Shown piece by piece: positions 1 through 7,345 of a DNA stretch of 50,911 nucleotides. Under the pieces are notes generated by a model. It had not been told where the DNA came from. It made no database searches and saw nothing but the letters and a program-made list of their open reading frames with translations. Both the position numbers and the translations under genes were made by a program. Numbering within the stretch: position 1 is the stretch's first letter; each line of letters opens with the position of its first letter. Source of the DNA: Psychromonas sp. (lineage in GTDB: Bacteria; Pseudomonadota; Gammaproteobacteria; Enterobacterales; Psychromonadaceae); assembly GCA_013619145.1 (NCBI GenBank), contig JABXKR010000283.1, positions 1-50,911 on the forward strand. The letters run 5' to 3'.

Positions 1-298
1 CCGAAGGTTCATAATAAACAGGTAATTCGATAACTTTACTTTCTCTGTTGAAAACAGCGTTTGGCGACGGTAACAAAACAATATTTTCCAGCTGCTTTTC
101 AACCACTAACGGGGGGCTTTTTAATAAATTATAATGCACCAGGATAGTAGTGTAGGAGGGGATAATATCAACTAACGCATCGCCCAATTGCGTTTCAATC
201 TGTTTAACTAAAAAGGCAATTTCATCTGTTAAAGAGAGATCGATTTTATCGCTTACTTGAATTAAAAAACAATCTTCACTGACCGCCGAAATCTTCAT
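1..298 (-). CDS. pxpB: 5-oxoprolinase subunit PxpB, N-terminal part (runs off the left edge)
   Basis: About 99 codons of the N-terminus are present; the gene continues beyond position 1. The protein begins MKISAVSEDCFLIQ and later has the DIIPSYTTILV segment typical of the KipI/PxpB family. PxpB works with PxpA and PxpC in the ATP-dependent opening of 5-oxoproline to L-glutamate. The ATG (298-296) overlaps the pxpA stop codon as TAATG, so the two genes are translationally coupled and in one operon. The family is recognised from sequence. The C-terminal part and any pxpC lie outside the window. Confidence 0.85.
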   Translation of the reverse strand, partial: MKISAVSEDCFLIQVSDKIDLSLTDEIAFLVKQIETQLGDALVDIIPSYTTILVHYNLLKSPPLVVEKQLENIVLLPSPNAVFNRESKVIELPVYYEPS

Positions 299-1047
299 TA
301 TTTATTAGTCTGCCTAAAGTCAGTTAATAACTGCTGCAACTCTTTAATCAATAAAATTCCAACGGAATTATCACCATGTACGCAAATACTGTCCACCTTG
401 AGTTTTATCTCTTTGCCGTTGATGGTGCTAACTGTTTGTCTGTCGATTAATTGTTTTACCTGTTTTTTAATCAACTCTGCACTGCTTAAAACCGCGCCCT
501 GTTGGCTGCGGGCAACAAGGTGTCCCGACTCATCGTATGCTCTATCGGCAAACGCTTCAAAAATCAGTTTAATACCCGCCTGCTCTGCTATTTGCCGATA
601 TGCCTGCAGATCCGGCCTTGCTAAAATCATTAATGCTAACGGGGTTTTAAAACTAGCTAACGCATCAATAATCGCTGCGAATATTCTGATATCGGCCATC
701 ATATCGTTATATAACGCGCCATGCGGTTTGACATATTCAAGCTGTTTCCCCTGCAGGGTACACAGGGCATTTAATGCCCCTACTTGATAACAGACTAAAT
801 GGGTGATTTGTGCATAACAGTGGGCAATTGAACGACGGCCAAAGCCCTGTTTATCGTTATAACCCGGATGCGCGCCAATTTGCACATTATGTTTTTTGGC
901 AAGTTGAATGGTCTGGACCATGACATCCGGATCGCCAGCATGAAATCCGCAGGCGATATTCGCTTGATTAACCCAGGGCATCACATCCTGATCTGCACCA
1001 ATTTCCCAAGCTCCGTAACTTTCACCCATATCACAATTTAATTTCAT
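298..1047 (-). CDS. pxpA: 5-oxoprolinase subunit PxpA (LamB/YcsF family)
   Basis: A 249-residue protein of normal length for the LamB/YcsF family. The N-terminus MKLNCDMGESYG and the following NIACGFHAGDP and IGAHPGYND motifs are the family signature. They provide the Asp and His ligands of the metal-dependent, deacetylase-like fold. With PxpB and PxpC it converts 5-oxoproline, a damage product of glutamate and glutamine, to glutamate in the cytoplasm. The stop codon overlaps the pxpB start. The start follows a GGGGGG ribosome site and overlaps the stop of a 25-codon mini-ORF. The first 17 coding bases also recur twice in the tandem repeat just upstream, which is unusual. Confidence 0.93.
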   Translation of the reverse strand: MKLNCDMGESYGAWEIGADQDVMPWVNQANIACGFHAGDPDVMVQTIQLAKKHNVQIGAHPGYNDKQGFGRRSIAHCYAQITHLVCYQVGALNALCTLQGKQLEYVKPHGALYNDMMADIRIFAAIIDALASFKTPLALMILARPDLQAYRQIAEQAGIKLIFEAFADRAYDESGHLVARSQQGAVLSSAELIKKQVKQLIDRQTVSTINGKEIKLKVDSICVHGDNSVGILLIKELQQLLTDFRQTNK

Positions 1048-1121
1048 ACATCCCCCCTATTAAAGAGCAAATCGAGCACTACGATGTAGCATTCACACAG
1101 AAATTCACAATTTAATTGCAT
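1044..1121 (-). CDS. 25-codon mini-ORF overlapping the pxpA start
   Basis: A possible leader ORF starting MQLNCEFLCEC, preceded by an AAGGAAG ribosome site. Its TGA overlaps the pxpA ATG as ATGA. It shares its first residues with PxpA (MKLNCD) and most of its length with the mini-ORF just upstream, because both lie in a tandem repeat. It could give translational coupling to pxpA or be a non-functional product of the duplication. There is no proof of expression. Confidence 0.22.
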   Translation of the reverse strand: MQLNCEFLCECYIVVLDLLFNRGDV

Positions 1122-1210
1122 ACTTTAACTTCCTTTTTAAAGAGCAAACCGAGCACTACGATGCAGCATTCACACAGCAATTCACAATTCAATTTCATAG
1201 TTTAACTTCC
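1062..1210. repeat. Two 72-bp tandem units plus a partial third unit at the pxpA start
   Basis: Units at 1062-1133 and 1139-1210 differ at 6 of 72 positions by eye, with a 77-bp period. A partial third copy (about 1031-1048) is the pxpA start itself. On the minus strand each unit carries a ribosome site, an ATG and an M(K/Q)LNC start. The whole spacer between the upstream gene and pxpA is made of this repeat. Confidence 0.85.
1112..1198 (-). CDS. 28-codon mini-ORF, tandem sister of the one before pxpA
   Basis: Starts MKLNCELLCECC after a GGAAG ribosome site at good spacing. Its end overlaps the start of the next mini-ORF. It holds five cysteines in 28 residues. It is the distal copy of a 77-bp tandem unit. 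The ribosome site, start codon and cysteines are preserved, but the repeat alone could explain that. Confidence 0.2.
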   Translation of the reverse strand: MKLNCELLCECCIVVLGLLFKKEVKVCN

Positions 1211-1211
1211 G

Positions 1212-2003
1212 TTATTCAGGACGAACTTTGCTGTAATCAACCGTATGATCGCAACTGCCATCTGCTTCACAATCATTGCTGCCATCCTGGTCTTTATCCC
1301 AACTGCTGTGCATCCGTTTAACCTGTTTAAATTTAGCTTTTTCACCCGGTTGCGATAAATTCAAAAGTTGCAGATATTTTTCCACAGGATCAGACGGGTA
1401 ATCTGCATAAGCCTGTTCCTTTGTATGTGCCAAGAAATCAACGCGGATCAGCTTATCTAATAAGTTAATTTTTTCTTCGCGAATACGATCGCCTAACAGC
1501 ACTGAATCTAAATGCTCACTTTCTTTGCTCTGTAAATCGTATGAAAACAACCCGATATAAACAAACACCCCGCTACCTGCAGTATTCACCACAAAAGGGG
1601 CGGCAAAATAAAGCAAACCTGTTTCCGGTCGGGTTAATAAAACCATTTTCGACATATTCAAATATAAGGAACCACGGTCGTATAACGCCTCTTTTCCATC
1701 AACGGCTTGCTCAATGATTTCCTGATAATGGCCACGCAAATAGAAACTGTTTTCCACCAGATGCTGTTTATCTAACACAATTTTTTTATCTGATTGCGGA
1801 TAACTGATAGTGATTGGATAGGCAGCGGCAAGATTTTCATAAATAACCTGTTCAAGGCTTTGCTCACAAGTTTGTTCGACCTCGTTCCATACACCTGCTA
1901 TTTTTGCACACTCTTCTGCTGAGTTGATTTTGCTTTGCACAAAGTAAAAGATGGCTACGGCAAAAACGATTACAAATAAAATTTGATTGAATCTTTTATG
2001 CAT
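1212..2003 (-). CDS. Membrane-anchored protein with a C-terminal Ca-binding-like loop, function unknown
   Basis: A 263-residue protein I do not recognise. One hydrophobic segment at about residues 6-24 (ILFVIVFAVAIFYFV) without a clear cleavage site suggests an N-terminal anchor with the rest in the periplasm. Cysteines lie near residues 33 and 46. The C-terminus carries DKDQDGSNDCEADGSCD, an Asp-rich loop like the Ca-binding repeats of dockerins or thrombospondin type 3, with a Cys pair. The gene starts 2 bp after truC ends, so it is in the yqcC-truC transcription unit, with pxpAB downstream. No enzymatic motif was seen. Confidence 0.75.
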   Translation of the reverse strand: MHKRFNQILFVIVFAVAIFYFVQSKINSAEECAKIAGVWNEVEQTCEQSLEQVIYENLAAAYPITISYPQSDKKIVLDKQHLVENSFYLRGHYQEIIEQAVDGKEALYDRGSLYLNMSKMVLLTRPETGLLYFAAPFVVNTAGSGVFVYIGLFSYDLQSKESEHLDSVLLGDRIREEKINLLDKLIRVDFLAHTKEQAYADYPSDPVEKYLQLLNLSQPGEKAKFKQVKRMHSSWDKDQDGSNDCEADGSCDHTVDYSKVRPE

Positions 2004-2005
2004 GA

Positions 2006-2803
2006 CTAAATCTCCAGATTTAGGTCTATTAATAAAGATTGAAAAAAATCATCTAAGGGAGCATTAATCTCAACTAACTGTCCGGTTTTAGGATGATTAA
2101 ACGATAAATAGGCAGCATGTAACAGTAAACGATGACAGTCAAAATTATCACGGAACATAGCATTATGTTTACCATCGCCATGCGAAGTATCACCCACTAT
2201 CGGATGACGCAGATGCGCCATATGGCGGCGCAGTTGATGTTTACGCCCCGTTTTGGGAATCAGTTCCATCAAGCTGTAACGCGACTGCGCATAAGGGCGA
2301 ACCGCAATCGGCAGCTCTGTTTTTGCTAAACAGCGATACTGTGTAAACGCCTCCTGTGCGGGTTTATCCTGCAGCGCCTGTTTATCTGCAATTTTATCGA
2401 GATCTTCTTTAAGCGCGTAATCCAGCTCTCCGTCTTCTAAATAACCGCGAACAACGGCTAAATAACGTTTCTCTGTTGTATGCTGAAAAAACTGTTCACT
2501 AATATTTTTAGCACTCTCTTTATCCAGCGCAAACAGTAAAATGCCGGAAGTGGGTCTATCTAATCTATGTACAGGGTAAACATATTGACCAATTTGATTA
2601 CGTACTTTCTGTAGTGCGAATTCAGTTGCATGGCAATCTAACCAACTACGGTGTACTAACAGGCCGGAGGGTTTATTAACCGCGACGATAAATTCGTCCT
2701 GATAAAGAATCTCCAGATCCGAGCTAGTCGCTTTAACGTTAAGATCTTGATCTGCAAACGTCTCTGCAAAGTCTATTTCTTGATTCTCTGCTGATTGACT
2801 CAT
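2006..2803 (-). CDS. truC: tRNA pseudouridine(65) synthase TruC
   Basis: An RluA-type pseudouridine synthase, about 265 residues from the start chosen here. The segment LEILYQDEFIVAVNKPSG near the N-terminus, the catalytic motif HRLDRPTSG (Asp at about residue 82) and GRKHQLRRHMAHLRHPI match TruC, which isomerises U65 in tRNA. It has about 30 more N-terminal residues than the E. coli protein. ATG at 2803 is preferred because a GAGAGAG ribosome site lies 8 bp before it. An in-frame ATG at 2824 lacks one and would overlap yqcC. It lies directly downstream of yqcC, as in E. coli. Confidence 0.92.
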   Translation of the reverse strand: MSQSAENQEIDFAETFADQDLNVKATSSDLEILYQDEFIVAVNKPSGLLVHRSWLDCHATEFALQKVRNQIGQYVYPVHRLDRPTSGILLFALDKESAKNISEQFFQHTTEKRYLAVVRGYLEDGELDYALKEDLDKIADKQALQDKPAQEAFTQYRCLAKTELPIAVRPYAQSRYSLMELIPKTGRKHQLRRHMAHLRHPIVGDTSHGDGKHNAMFRDNFDCHRLLLHAAYLSFNHPKTGQLVEINAPLDDFFQSLLIDLNLEI

Positions 2804-2807
2804 CAGT

Positions 2808-3173
2808 TTATCTCTCTCTTTCATTTATCAATAAATCGATACGCCCGATAATATTGGTGATATTAGCGCTATTGACGGACTGACTTTTAAAGTACTCACT
2901 TGCCATCGGTAATACAGACATTGACTCTGGCAGGGGCAAAGAAAACTGTAATAAGTGACTCATTTTATCGATAAAGATAAATTGCAGCCACTGCACAAAA
3001 GTTAAGGTATCAATTGCAAAGGGTTCACTGCTGCTTAACGCTTGCTCGCTCGGAGCCGTGTTTTGCCATAAATTAAGCAGGCGTAATTCATGCTCTAATT
3101 CATTTAAAAGTTGTAACAGCAAATGGCGTTTTTTGCTGGACTCAGGCTGTAATGCCAATTCATTCTCTAACAT
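2808..3173 (-). CDS. yqcC: YqcC family protein (DUF446)
   Basis: A 121-residue protein matching E. coli YqcC, with the conserved PF.IDT....WLQFIFI segment and a helical, leucine-rich character. Its function is not established. It is regularly the gene before truC, and here its TAA lies 4 bp before the preferred truC start, so the pair is one operon. A large palindromic repeat lies just upstream, so the promoter must sit in or next to that repeat. Confidence 0.87.
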   Translation of the reverse strand: MLENELALQPESSKKRHLLLQLLNELEHELRLLNLWQNTAPSEQALSSSEPFAIDTLTFVQWLQFIFIDKMSHLLQFSLPLPESMSVLPMASEYFKSQSVNSANITNIIGRIDLLINERER

Positions 3174-3204
3174 CTGCTTTTTCTCAATTTAGAAACCGTC
3201 CGTA

Positions 3205-3532
3205 ATATATACCCAAGCTACCTGAAGATGCAGGAATCAGCAAGACGAGAGGTAACCATATTCAAGGCATGAAGTTGAAGGTTTAGTCATTCTACATCAA
3301 TACTTCATAACGCCGAAGATGGTTGTCTCTCGACTTGCCTCATGGGAGGTTCGCCCGAAAGCCAGCTCTGCGTTATAACATTTGAAAAGGGAATAACCAT
3401 TCTCTTCATGTTATGCCTTGATCTGGCATCCGGGCGAGCCTCTGAATCTGCATCTTCAGGCAGCTTGGGTATAACATCCGAGATATCAAACGGCATAAAT
3501 TCCTGCATCTTGAGGTGGCTTGGGTATATAAT
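3205..3532. mobile_element. MITE-like palindromic element, about 330 bp
   Basis: The ends are near-perfect inverted repeats. The left arm 3205-3236 (ATATACCCAAGCTACCTGAA core) matches the reverse complement of the right arm 3500-3532 with about three differences. A third copy of the arm lies inside at 3448-3473 in the same orientation as the right arm, suggesting an element built from, or inserted by, a second copy. There is no transposase gene. It fills most of the 393-bp gap between the divergent yqcC and DUF3549 genes, so promoters of both probably start within or beside it. Related sequences occur at 11519, 39079 and perhaps 7308. Confidence 0.7.
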
Positions 3533-3566
3533 CACTGCACGTTATGAACTACAGAATAAAATCGCT

Positions 3567-4607
3567 ATGAATATGAACACCCTCACTGACTTTTTACAAG
3601 AATCACAATGCCAATTTCGAATTTATGATTTAGGTCGTAAAGTAGCTAAAATTTCCAATAGTGATTTTAAAAAAATTGAACATAACGATCTGCCTTATCC
3701 CTATCCGATTCAACAGCACGCCTTTATCGCAATAACCTTTTGGCAAGTGGGCAAGCAGCAAGAACATTTTATCTGGTTTTTAAGAATGCCCTTAGATGAA
3801 CAGGGATTTCTGAAAATAACCGCGCAAAGCAGCTTTATTAAAATGGTAGTGGAAGCTATGGGTAAAGATTTAACGGCAGAGATCGGCAAAGAGTTACAAG
3901 AATCTTTAGCAAGTAATCCGTTTATATTTAAACCAAATGCTGAAAAACTGGCGATTTTTAATGCCAGTATCAATGCAGCTTTTATTCGTCCAGCTTCCTC
4001 TTTTTATCCTGCTGCATTAAACTATTTTTCGGGCGCGACAAACTGGAATGAATGGCAAGAGTTGGGTATTCAAGGTGTTGCAGATATAACGGCACGTTTA
4101 GCTTATGATAATAACCAGCAAAATCTAATTAATGCCCTGCCCCATCTGCCTCAGCAGCCATTACAAACGCTAGCTTTATGTCTAGAGCATCAAGATCAAA
4201 TTAGTACTGAGTTAGCGACAGCTATCGCCAAACTGGCGGATATTGAACTGCAGGCCAATCATCAAGGCAACGCGATTTTATTACTGCGTGCACTGGCAAG
4301 TGCGCGTGCAGTCGGCATAACCAAAGCGCTGTTAGAAAAACAATTTTCCTCAGAGCTCATTTATAATGAACATTGGTATGTTGGCATTGCCGGACGACTA
4401 TGGAATATGCTTGAAGATGAAACCTTGCTCAATCGCTTTTTTGAAAGCTTAGCCAATCATCATGCCTCACTATTTCCGCAACTGTTTACCGATTTGGTGG
4501 CAATTCCCGCTCTGCGCGATAAGGTACTAAAACAGTTACGTTTAAGCGCGCGCTCTCCAGCTTTATCTGAGGCGATTGGTATTCTATTTTCCGGCGTAAA
4601 CAAATAA
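3567..4607 (+). CDS. DUF3549 family protein
   Basis: About 346 residues from ATG 3567. The open frame extends upstream to 3342, but that part is read through the palindromic repeat and has no family similarity. The N-terminal TLTDFLQESQCQFRIYDLGR, the YPYPIQQHAFIAITFW segment and LRMPLDEQG match the DUF3549 family of Vibrio, Shewanella and relatives. Its role is unknown. The C-terminal half is Leu/Ala-rich and helical, like an HEAT-type solenoid. It heads a compact plus-strand cluster and ends 13 bp before the DUF3301 gene. Confidence 0.85.
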   Translation: MNMNTLTDFLQESQCQFRIYDLGRKVAKISNSDFKKIEHNDLPYPYPIQQHAFIAITFWQVGKQQEHFIWFLRMPLDEQGFLKITAQSSFIKMVVEAMGKDLTAEIGKELQESLASNPFIFKPNAEKLAIFNASINAAFIRPASSFYPAALNYFSGATNWNEWQELGIQGVADITARLAYDNNQQNLINALPHLPQQPLQTLALCLEHQDQISTELATAIAKLADIELQANHQGNAILLLRALASARAVGITKALLEKQFSSELIYNEHWYVGIAGRLWNMLEDETLLNRFFESLANHHASLFPQLFTDLVAIPALRDKVLKQLRLSARSPALSEAIGILFSGVNK

Positions 4608-4620
4608 TTAAGGAGTATTT

Positions 4621-4935
4621 ATGACAGATCTGCTGTTTATTCTGTTTTCAGTGCTGGTCGGCACGCTTATTTGGAAGTTACGTCAACAATCTGAATATGC
4701 CAAAGAGCTAATCACCAACCACTGCTTTAAGCTCGATCTGCAACTGCTTTCAGTGGCGCGATCCCAGTTTAATTTCAAGTTAGGAAAGAATTTCCTACAG
4801 GCCAGTTTCGTTTTTGAATTTAGTAGCGATAACGATAACAGCTATCAAGGGCATTTATTCTTATCCGGGTTACATAGGCCGAGATTTGAGCTGCCTGTTT
4901 ACCGCACTTTTGAAGATCCAAATACACTTCATTAA
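4621..4935 (+). CDS. DUF3301 family membrane-anchored protein
   Basis: 104 residues after a strong AAGGAG ribosome site. An N-terminal hydrophobic helix (LLFILFSVLVGTLIW) is followed by the conserved ...CFKLDLQLLSVARS segment typical of DUF3301. It is probably an inner-membrane protein with a small cytoplasmic domain. Its function is unknown. It sits between DUF3549 and the small 77-residue gene, an arrangement I associate with marine gammaproteobacteria. Confidence 0.83.
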   Translation: MTDLLFILFSVLVGTLIWKLRQQSEYAKELITNHCFKLDLQLLSVARSQFNFKLGKNFLQASFVFEFSSDNDNSYQGHLFLSGLHRPRFELPVYRTFEDPNTLH

Positions 4936-4958
4936 TTAAACCATCAACAAGGCTGACC

Positions 4959-5192
4959 ATGGAAAGAATTATTTTAATTGCTCAACAACTCAGCAGAGAA
5001 GGCAAAGTGCCTAATACCGCACTGATTAAAGCGCGTTTACCAAAAAATGTACCGCTACCTATGATTATTCAAGGTTTGAAAATGTGGAAAGAAAATCCAC
5101 AAAAAGAGATAAATGTTGCAACCGAGCCAGCCCTTACGGCTTGTGCAGGCAATGAAAACAGCGGCAGTTTTGATGCTTTATTAGACTATTAA
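4959..5192 (+). CDS. Small conserved protein, possible helix-turn-helix, 77 residues
   Basis: The protein begins MERIILIAQQLSREGKVP and contains ALIKARLPKNVPLPMIIQGL, a pattern that looks like a short helical DNA-binding domain (helix, turn, 'P..IIQGL' recognition-like helix). The C-terminal 25 residues look disordered. I do not know a named family. It lies 23 bp after DUF3301. Its stop codon overlaps the proposed ATT start of the DUF2310 gene, implying coupled translation. Confidence 0.65.
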   Translation: MERIILIAQQLSREGKVPNTALIKARLPKNVPLPMIIQGLKMWKENPQKEINVATEPALTACAGNENSGSFDALLDY

Positions 5193-5958
5193 AGAACTAA
5201 GATTTGAGTGTTATCAAAACACCCAGTACGCAGCAGTTGAAAGAGCCATTAATAACTACTTTGATATGCTCCGTTATAACGGGCAGATTTTAGGCCGTGA
5301 ATTCCCGATTGCCATGTTTGAAGGCTGGTTTGTGGCACGTTTAGTCTGCCCCGAAGAAAACAGCTTAGATGAAATTTTTAACAGCCCGCAAGTAAAACAT
5401 GCATTAAACGGATTGACCGAAGCGGGTTTACTCTCGCCTAAAATTAAAACCATTGCTGAAGATCTGAACTCACTGGAATGTGCGCCTAACTTTCAACCGA
5501 GCTGGCAAGTTTTATATACCACCTTCCTAGATACCTGTTCACCACTACGTTGCGGTGAAACGCTTGCGCCCATTCCACTGTACCGCACACCTGAGGCTAT
5601 CAGTAATGGCGATCGCAAAAGTGTAATCAAATGGCAGGAGGAGTGGGTAAATTGTGATGAACTGCAGATGAACGGTTCCGCCGTTTCTAGCTTTGTTTTA
5701 AAAGAGATTGGTGAAGTTGACAGTAAACTTTTTTACCGAGGTTCAAACCTTTGTAAACGTATTCAATACATTACCAAGATACCGACCTATTATTATCTAT
5801 ACCGCGTTGCGGGTAAAAGCTTAATTGATGAGCAGGAACGCAAATGTCCTAGCTGCGGTGGAGAGTGGAAACTGCCAGAGCCACTATTTGATATCTTTGA
5901 TTTTAAATGTGACCAATGCCAGCTAGTCTCAAACCTATCTTGGGACTTTAAGAAATAA
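5188..5958 (+). CDS. DUF2310 family zinc-ribbon protein with a probable ATT start
   Basis: The first in-frame ATG (5266) gives 230 residues, starting inside the LRYNGQILGREF motif that in the DUF2310 family lies about 30 residues in. The frame is open upstream to a stop at 5182. The only plausible initiators there are ATT codons. ATT at 5188, overlapping the stop of the previous gene, gives a 256-residue protein with the expected N-terminal strand (KELRFECYQN...). A zinc ribbon is seen near the C-terminus (CPSCGG and CDQC pairs). It may bind nucleic acid, but its role is unknown. The ATT start is inferred; a reinitiation or a damaged start codon are alternatives. Confidence 0.8.
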   Translation: MKELRFECYQNTQYAAVERAINNYFDMLRYNGQILGREFPIAMFEGWFVARLVCPEENSLDEIFNSPQVKHALNGLTEAGLLSPKIKTIAEDLNSLECAPNFQPSWQVLYTTFLDTCSPLRCGETLAPIPLYRTPEAISNGDRKSVIKWQEEWVNCDELQMNGSAVSSFVLKEIGEVDSKLFYRGSNLCKRIQYITKIPTYYYLYRVAGKSLIDEQERKCPSCGGEWKLPEPLFDIFDFKCDQCQLVSNLSWDFKK

Positions 5959-5977
5959 AAACAGGGGAAGATAAATA

Positions 5978-6481
5978 ATGAAAAAAATCAAACTAATCGG
6001 TGCGATTATTATTGTTTTAGTGATTGGCTTTTTTGCCTTAAAAAGTTGTTCAAAAGATGAAGTCGGTGATGTGAGCTTAGGCGTTTTCACGACAAAAGAT
6101 ATAAAACTTAATATGCTCATTGATCCTATTGTTACAGGTATAACTTGCCATGTGGCGAGTATTGAAGCCGATTTAAGTTTCTCCGATCCATCGGATTCAT
6201 CTATCTCCTGCCGCCAGACAGGTGAAATTACAGCTGCAATGATTAGCAAAATTGATAAATCAAAATCCGGGCAAGTGGTATTTAAGAAGTCAAAAAGTAT
6301 TTTCTTTAAAACCATGAAAATCCGTCGCATTTTTGATGCTGATAATCAAACTCTGATGTATGTTTCTTACTCAACAAAAGAAACATCTGGCAGTTACAAG
6401 CACAGCCTTTCGACGGTTCCATTATGGGGAAGCAAAGCGTATGCAGCCCCAGTTGCGGGCGCTGTAAAAGTCGATAAGTAG
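5978..6481 (+). CDS. creA: CreA family protein
   Basis: 167 residues. The conserved CreA pattern is visible: ITCHVASIEADL, SISCRQTGEI, GQVVFKKSKSIFFKTMKIRRIFDADNQTL split over three short blocks, and LSTVPLW. In place of a normal signal peptide it has a hydrophobic segment ending in LKSC (about residues 6-24), so it may be a membrane-anchored or lipoprotein form. CreA is a periplasmic protein of unknown function linked by name to the creABCD locus; no creBCD genes are nearby. It starts 19 bp after the DUF2310 gene and probably shares its transcript. Confidence 0.88.
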   Translation: MKKIKLIGAIIIVLVIGFFALKSCSKDEVGDVSLGVFTTKDIKLNMLIDPIVTGITCHVASIEADLSFSDPSDSSISCRQTGEITAAMISKIDKSKSGQVVFKKSKSIFFKTMKIRRIFDADNQTLMYVSYSTKETSGSYKHSLSTVPLWGSKAYAAPVAGAVKVDK

Positions 6482-6499
6482 CCGGAAACACAATAGCTA

Positions 6500-6530
6500 G
6501 AGTTCCCATGCACTGCACGGGAACTCATTT
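6500..6530 (+). terminator. Probable terminator after creA
   Basis: An 8-bp perfect stem GAGTTCCC/GGGAACTC (6500-6507 with 6519-6526) and a short T-containing tail, 19 bp after creA. It closes the DUF3549-creA cluster. Confidence 0.6.
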
Positions 6531-6799
6531 CCCCTTAAATTATCTAATCCTATAATTATTCAGAAATAACGACTGCAATCAGCACAAACGTAAAATCACA
6601 TCGCCTTTGGCAGACAAAAGCCCCGCCTCACTTTTATCTCTATTTTGAAATTTTATCGGCTCCTATCTGGTCATTTAAGAGTGGTTATTAAGATCTTGAT
6701 TGCCAAGATTACTTATCTTGGTCTATATCAAAATCTAGATCCTCCTCTTATTGCAAGCAGTATGAGGTGTTAATTGTAAAAAAACAGATGGGGTATGTT
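6531..6799. other. Intergenic region upstream of the Cys-rich secreted protein
   Basis: No gene seen. It holds a perfect 7-bp palindrome CCAAGAT-N5-ATCTTGG (6703-6721), about 80 bp before the next start, which could be an operator or part of the promoter region. No confident -35/-10 pair was identified. Confidence 0.4.
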
Positions 6800-7249
6800 A
6801 TGAAATTAATAAATAAATTATTGAAAATATCTGCCATTATCATTGTAACATTTAGCGCGATGATTGGCTTTGCCCAAGCAAAGGATGTATCTATGTCAGA
6901 GTTTGTTAAATTGGACTTTGAAAAACGGGTAGCTATATGCGCCAAAATTGTCGCATCCAGTGAAATAGGTGATTGTGCTTCTATTTTAACGTCGGAAAAA
7001 GAGACAGTAACGACAGCAGATCTTATGGCAAAGGCCGGTGACTGTTTTACAGGAACAGTCACTGACTCACAAATGCTTGGAAAATGTGTTAGCGATAAAT
7101 TTGATAAAGGAGTCATTCCTGCAGGCTTTCCAAGTCAGGATACTATAAACAAAGCCTATAATTATTGCGCAAAACTAGTCCCGAGTAGCGAGTTGGGAGC
7201 CTGTACAGCATCATTATGTACTCGAGCAGCATGTCCTTTATTTGAGTAA
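6800..7249 (+). CDS. Small secreted cysteine-rich protein with an internal repeat
   Basis: About 149 residues from ATG 6800, chosen because GGGG lies 6-9 bp before it. Upstream in-frame starts (6767 GTG, 6788 ATG) lack a ribosome site. MKLINKLLKISA...GFAQA|KD is a clear Sec signal peptide. The mature part has eight Cys and two related segments, CAKIVASSEIGDC and CAKLVPSSELGAC, about 85 residues apart. This suggests a disulphide-bonded periplasmic or exported protein built from a duplicated module. I recognise no family. It stands alone between a terminator and a convergent hairpin. Confidence 0.65.
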   Translation: MKLINKLLKISAIIIVTFSAMIGFAQAKDVSMSEFVKLDFEKRVAICAKIVASSEIGDCASILTSEKETVTTADLMAKAGDCFTGTVTDSQMLGKCVSDKFDKGVIPAGFPSQDTINKAYNYCAKLVPSSELGACTASLCTRAACPLFE

Positions 7250-7307
7250 ATGCAGGCAACAAGTCGGTAAATATATTAGAAAGTCTGACGATTTTTTATA
7301 TCTTCAA

Positions 7308-7339
7308 GCTACTTGCAAGCACATAAGTCAGCAAGTAGC
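7308..7339. terminator. Hairpin between convergent genes
   Basis: A 9-bp perfect stem GCTACTTGC/GCAAGTAGC with a 14-base loop between two convergent genes. The arm resembles the CAAGCTAC core of the dispersed repeat at 3205. There is no clear T-run, so termination is only likely. Confidence 0.4.
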
Positions 7340-7345
7340 ATAAAG

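Noticed and set aside
398-787. 129-codon plus-strand frame within pxpA
   Set aside because: Antisense to a clear PxpA frame; composition of a shadow.
1062-1210. Tandem repeats before pxpA as a CRISPR array
   Set aside because: Units are directly adjacent with no unique spacers, and no cas genes are present.
3305-3535. 76-codon minus-strand frame in the repeat element
   Set aside because: It is composed of the repeat arms themselves and has no ribosome site; open by chance.
3342-3566. 75-codon N-terminal extension of the DUF3549 gene
   Set aside because: It is read through the palindromic repeat, has no family similarity, and the family motif begins right after ATG 3567.
6703-6721. Palindrome CCAAGAT-N5-ATCTTGG as a terminator
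   Set aside because: No T-run and no gene directly before it; kept only as a possible operator.
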